64,000 bases of DNA from Planctomycetota bacterium (GTDB taxonomy: Bacteria > Planctomycetota > UBA1135 > GCA-002686595): positions 124,001 to 188,000 of the forward strand of contig JAKLKU010000003.1 in assembly GCA_023150475.1 (NCBI GenBank), in the 5' to 3' direction. The notes beneath the pieces were generated by a model, which saw only the letters and a list, made by a program, of their open reading frames with translations, was not told the origin of the DNA and did not search any database. How positions within the stretch are numbered: the first letter of the stretch is position 1; the number at the start of each line of letters is the position of its first letter. Below, one piece after another: positions 62,524 through 64,000 of the stretch. Made by a program: the position numbers and the translations under genes.

Positions 62524-64000
62524 TCAGCGCGAGTAACGCACGCCCACGACGAGGCCGATGCCGGGCGCGTCCAAGCCGGAACCGTGGACTCGATACTCCT
62601 CGTCGAGGACGTTCAGCACGCCGAGCCGCCACGTCGCGTCGGTCGCGAGCGCGCCGCCGACCTCGACGTCGAACGTGACCCACCCCGCGGTGCCGTCGGG
62701 GTCGATGCGCGGATCCGCGAGATCCTGCGGGGACAAGCGGTTCTGCGAGAACGCGAAACGCGTCGTGAACTCGGCCCAGTCGATCAGTCCGTGTGCGACG
62801 TCGCGGCGCAGGCCGAGCGAACCGTGGAACGGCGGGATGCGCTGCGCCGGTTGGTCGTTGAAGGGTTCGTCGCCGGTCGACGGGTCGACGAAATCGTCGT
62901 ACTGCTGACCGTGCGTGTACTCGGCGAGGAACCGCGCCGACCAAGGCGAGTCCGTGCCGCCGAGCCGTGTGGAACCGGTCAGTGCCGCGCCCCAGATCTC
63001 GACCGTGTTGACGTTTTCGCGTTGGTACGTCTCGTCGCCGAGGCCGGGCCCGCCTGCGTTGACGAGCCGGCTGCCGACCGCGTCGGAGATGCTGTCGTGG
63101 AACACGGCGAGCGCGGCGCTCCAACCGGGCCGGCGCGTCTCGAGCGCGAGCTCGGCGTAGAGACTCTTCTCGGGCTCCAAGTCGGGGTTCGCGAGCTCGG
63201 TACCGCCGAAGAACGATGCGTCGCGCGCGAGTTCCGACAGATTCGGCGCGCGGAAACCCTGCGCGAGCGTGCCGACCAAACGCACGCCGTCCGCGATGTC
63301 GCGACCGACGGCGACGCTGCCCGAGAGTGCGTCGAACTCGCCGTCCTCGTCCGCGCCGGTGTTGACGTCCTCGAAGCCGAACGAGAAGTACGAGTAGCGC
63401 GCGCCGACCGTGACGTGGAACGGATCGAAGCTCGCGATCTCGTCCTGCACGAACACGCCCGTCGACGTGAAGTTCGAACCGGGTGCGAACGCGCCGGTCT
63501 TCGGCGTGGTCGCGCCCGACACGATGTCCTCGTCGACGCGGCCGGAGTCGACGTCGTCGTAGTCGACGTCGAAGCCGTAGGTGAGCACGTGCTCGCCGAG
63601 CGACTTCTGGAAGTCGAGTCCGAGGCCGAGCGTGTTCGTCGTGTCGTGCTCGCGACGCAGGTTGGTGCTGCCGAGCGCGCGGATCGCACGCTCCTCGTCG
63701 TAGTAGCGGAACGACGCGCGCGCTTGGACGACGTCGGCGAGCGCGCCCCCGGCGCGGTCCTCGTAGGCGAGCACGAAACGCTGGCGATTCTGGATCGCGT
63801 ACTCGAACTCGGCGTTGGCGGGCTGCGACTGACCGAAGCCCGCGTTCAACCGGTCCGTGCGCGGCACGTCGAAGTCGCGCGTGATCGAGCTCGTCGCACG
63901 CAACGTGCGACCTCCGCCGAGCGCGGACTCCCACGCGCCGAAGTACGACTCGCCGTGGTACGCGGTGTGCTCCACAGCGCCGGACGCGGACTCGAGTTCG
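62524..64000 (-). CDS. TonB-dependent outer-membrane receptor (copy 2, N-terminal part outside window)
   Basis: About 492 visible residues of a second receptor, cut by the window end. The visible barrel aligns with copy 1 throughout: LESASGAVEHTAYHGESYFGAW versus LESASGTVDNTGYHGESFFGSW, LVGTLAQGFRAPNLSELARDASF versus LVGTVAQGFRAPNLSELARNATF, and the end NVLDEEYRVHGSGLDAPG. The two genes are therefore a tandem duplication. The plug and signal sequence lie beyond base 64000. Confidence 0.9.
   Translation of the reverse strand, partial: ELESASGAVEHTAYHGESYFGAWESALGGGRTLRATSSITRDFDVPRTDRLNAGFGQSQPANAEFEYAIQNRQRFVLAYEDRAGGALADVVQARASFRYYDEERAIRALGSTNLRREHDTTNTLGLGLDFQKSLGEHVLTYGFDVDYDDVDSGRVDEDIVSGATTPKTGAFAPGSNFTSTGVFVQDEIASFDPFHVTVGARYSYFSFGFEDVNTGADEDGEFDALSGSVAVGRDIADGVRLVGTLAQGFRAPNLSELARDASFFGGTELANPDLEPEKSLYAELALETRRPGWSAALAVFHDSISDAVGSRLVNAGGPGLGDETYQRENVNTVEIWGAALTGSTRLGGTDSPWSARFLAEYTHGQQYDDFVDPSTGDEPFNDQPAQRIPPFHGSLGLRRDVAHGLIDWAEFTTRFAFSQNRLSPQDLADPRIDPDGTAGWVTFDVEVGGALATDATWRLGVLNVLDEEYRVHGSGLDAPGIGLVVGVRYSR

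Noticed and set aside
60002..63934. A single 1310-residue protein across both receptors
   Set aside because: The upstream part is the wrong frame of the second receptor; true receptor similarity starts only near 62077.

Overview
The window looks like a chromosome segment of a high-GC Gram-negative bacterium, most probably a Planctomycetota member. The evidence is the large secreted proteins with a shared Cys-containing C-terminal domain, multi-repeat Carboxypeptidase-regulatory-like proteins, many secreted beta-propeller and multiheme proteins, and TonB/TonB-receptor genes. Taxonomy is inferred from protein style only; there is no rRNA here.

Region by region. (1) 1-2.4 kb holds a cut-off membrane protein, a small haem-copper-oxidase-like membrane protein, a sarcosine-oxidase-type flavoenzyme and a small secreted protein. 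(2) 2.4-5.2 kb is a leftward arsenic operon, arsR-arsM-arsC-acr3, with an inverted repeat just upstream of arsR. (3) 5.6-10.7 kb holds two tandem giant membrane-anchored proteins built of beta-sandwich repeats. (4) 10.8-15.3 kb holds a Rieske ferredoxin, a phosphodiesterase overlapping a thioredoxin/NHL-repeat (NHLRC2-like) gene, and a TrpG/PabA amidotransferase. (5) 15.4-34.1 kb is mostly secreted or envelope proteins, with a B12-binding radical SAM enzyme, a SUI1/eIF1-like factor, an RlmA-type methyltransferase, SRPBCC proteins and the remnant of an ECF sigma factor.

(6) About 34.4-53.6 kb is a mobile island abutting the 3' end of tRNA-Pro(GGG). Its end genes are a filamentous-phage/plasmid II/X-type rolling-circle initiator at the left and a large serine recombinase at the right, whose stop codon lies inside the tRNA gene. 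A small tyrosine recombinase, a RHH-like protein, an HU-like protein and an XRE regulator sit between. The cargo is divalent-metal resistance: CzcCBA, two small metal-binding secreted proteins and a Zn/Cd-type P-type ATPase. The ATPase carries Arg in place of the invariant Gly of its DKTGT motif, and a neighbouring outer-membrane-like gene is split from its signal peptide by two in-frame stops. At least seven copies of a 15-bp palindrome (TAGACAC-S-GTGTCTA) lie in the gaps between island modules, or at the 5' edge of rep. I saw none elsewhere in the window. They are the strongest candidate for an undescribed island-wide regulatory or maintenance system.

(7) 53.8-64 kb is ordinary chromosome: two small membrane proteins, plsY-gpsA (phospholipid synthesis), a hydantoinase A-type protein, a 7Fe/8Fe ferredoxin, a TonB protein and two tandem paralogous TonB-dependent receptors, the second cut by the window end.
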